64,000 nucleotides of DNA from Velthaea sp965214335 (lineage in GTDB: Bacteria; Vulcanimicrobiota; Vulcanimicrobiia; Vulcanimicrobiales; Vulcanimicrobiaceae), in contig CBDCBO010000002.1 in the NCBI GenBank assembly GCA_965214335.1, forward strand, positions 38,964 through 102,963, written 5' to 3'. Numbering within the stretch: position 1 is the stretch's first letter; every line of letters begins with the position of its first letter. Below are positions 63,428 to 64,000 of the stretch, in pieces. The notes below the pieces were generated by a model. The model was not told the origin of the DNA. It was given only the letters and a program-made list of their open reading frames with translations, and did no database searches. A program made the translations under genes and the position numbers.

Positions 63428-63549
63428 ACGGTCGATCGAATCATGGTGCGCACCCGCTTGGCTTTCCGGCCCGCGGCTTGGCGCCCTGTGGGCGGCGCGT
63501 CAATTTGTGGGTACCGGCAACACGTTGTCATCGTGAGAAGGAGCGTTCT

Positions 63550-63981
63550 ATGCAGTCGACTTTCGCAGGTCTCGCCGTCGCCGCCCTCGCCGGGAGCTTA
63601 CTCGTTACCGGGTGTTCGAAGCCGGCGGACTCGACGAGTTCGACCGACGCGTCCGCGACGGCATCGGCCGCGCCCGCGGCCGGCGCCAGCGCGGATACGT
63701 CGGCTGCGGCGACCGGCGCGTCGAGCGCGCCGGCGATGGCCGGCGCCGGCGATGCGACCAAGGGCGCTGCGATCTTCACGGCCAACTGCCAGAGTTGCCA
63801 TGGCGCGGCAGGCGCCGGCGGCGGAATCGGCCCTAAGCTCAAGGGTGAAAAGAGCCGCAAGGATACGGCAGCGGCCATTGCCTGGATTAAGAACCCGGCC
63901 TCGCCGATGCCCAAACTCTATCCCTCGCCGTTGTCGGAGAAAGATGTTGCGGACGTCGCTGCCTACGTGGAATCCCTCTAG
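63550..63981 (+). CDS. Lipoprotein c-type cytochrome
   Basis: The product has 143 residues. GAAGGAG precedes the ATG at 63550. A signal peptide with a lipobox (LLVTGC) shows lipid anchoring, and a Ser/Ala/Thr-rich linker (about 25-65) lifts a single cytochrome c domain off the membrane. Haem binding is by CQSCH (about residues 79-83), with a Met in the SPMPKLYPSPLSE loop as sixth ligand. It should transfer electrons in the periplasm. The gene ends 20 bases from the window edge. Confidence 0.93.
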   Translation: MQSTFAGLAVAALAGSLLVTGCSKPADSTSSTDASATASAAPAAGASADTSAAATGASSAPAMAGAGDATKGAAIFTANCQSCHGAAGAGGGIGPKLKGEKSRKDTAAAIAWIKNPASPMPKLYPSPLSEKDVADVAAYVESL

Positions 63982-64000
63982 CCGCTAGCGGCGGCCGCAT

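Noticed and set aside
63374..63988. A 204-codon frame over the cytochrome c gene
   Set aside because: The frame from 63550 holds the lipobox and the CQSCH haem motif; the longer one is Arg/Pro/Ala noise.

Overview
The window is GC-rich, densely coded bacterial chromosome (about 65 protein genes, two tRNAs, no insertion sequences or CRISPR array seen). The cell envelope is diderm: there is a TonB-dependent receptor with an N-terminal carboxypeptidase-regulatory domain, a LolA-like carrier and several lipoproteins. AlkB, a truncated-haemoglobin protein and a cytochrome c suggest oxygen use. The gene content (rpoB without rpoC beside it, large carboxypeptidase-regulatory TonB receptors, HD-GYP and MalT-like regulators) would fit an uncultivated phylum such as Candidatus Eremiobacterota (WPS-2), but that placement is an impression, not a demonstration.

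Layout. 0-4.5 kb: end of a TPR protein, a lipoprotein, a fasciclin-domain secreted protein and an FUSC-family membrane protein. 4.6-8.8 kb: a stand-alone rpoB with a strong promoter, an attenuator-like leader and long basic and acidic tails. 8.8-16.6 kb: a GAF-GGDEF-EAL protein with an in-frame 27-bp duplication, an ABC-F ATPase, an RsbU-like phosphatase and alkB with an SOS-box-like site. 16.5-22.9 kb: an M16 peptidase divergent from a TonB receptor. 23.1-27 kb: rplK-rplA and rplJ-rplL, separated by a reverse-strand acetyltransferase. 27-32 kb: two HD-GYP proteins, a MalT-like regulator and a GNAT gene. 32.4-32.6 kb: tRNA-Gly and tRNA-Cys. 32.6-39.6 kb: a tightly coupled run hisF-hisIE-recG-HAD-rsmD-coaD and small membrane genes. 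39.7-42.7 kb: a DUF2249-CRP regulator divergent from a thioredoxin/peptide-binding fusion. 42.8-47.3 kb: enoyl-CoA hydratase, phoU, a class V aminotransferase and an ArsR-SRPBCC-GyrI operon. 47.6-50.1 kb: a DUF1345 protein and an ATP-grasp-like enzyme. 50.2-56.4 kb: a long co-directional run with moaD, moaE, moeB-rhodanese, an RmlC-like epimerase, an aldo/keto reductase and queG. 57-61.7 kb: an ECF42-type sigma factor with a double YCII protein, then a multi-cluster CDGSH/ferredoxin/truncated-haemoglobin protein divergent from a MarR regulator. 61.9-64 kb: moaA, a PsiE-like protein and a lipoprotein cytochrome c.

Common themes. Many neighbours are joined by ATGA, GTGA or TAATG junctions. Two genes (recG and the ECF42 sigma factor) have no usable ATG, GTG or TTG start and instead show CTG overlapping the upstream stop as CTGA. 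Some promoters have the -10 box only about 5 to 9 nt before the start codon, suggesting leaderless mRNAs. The most unusual proteins are the CDGSH-ferredoxin-CDGSH-globin protein, the TlpA-SBP5 fusion and the DUF2249-CRP fusion.
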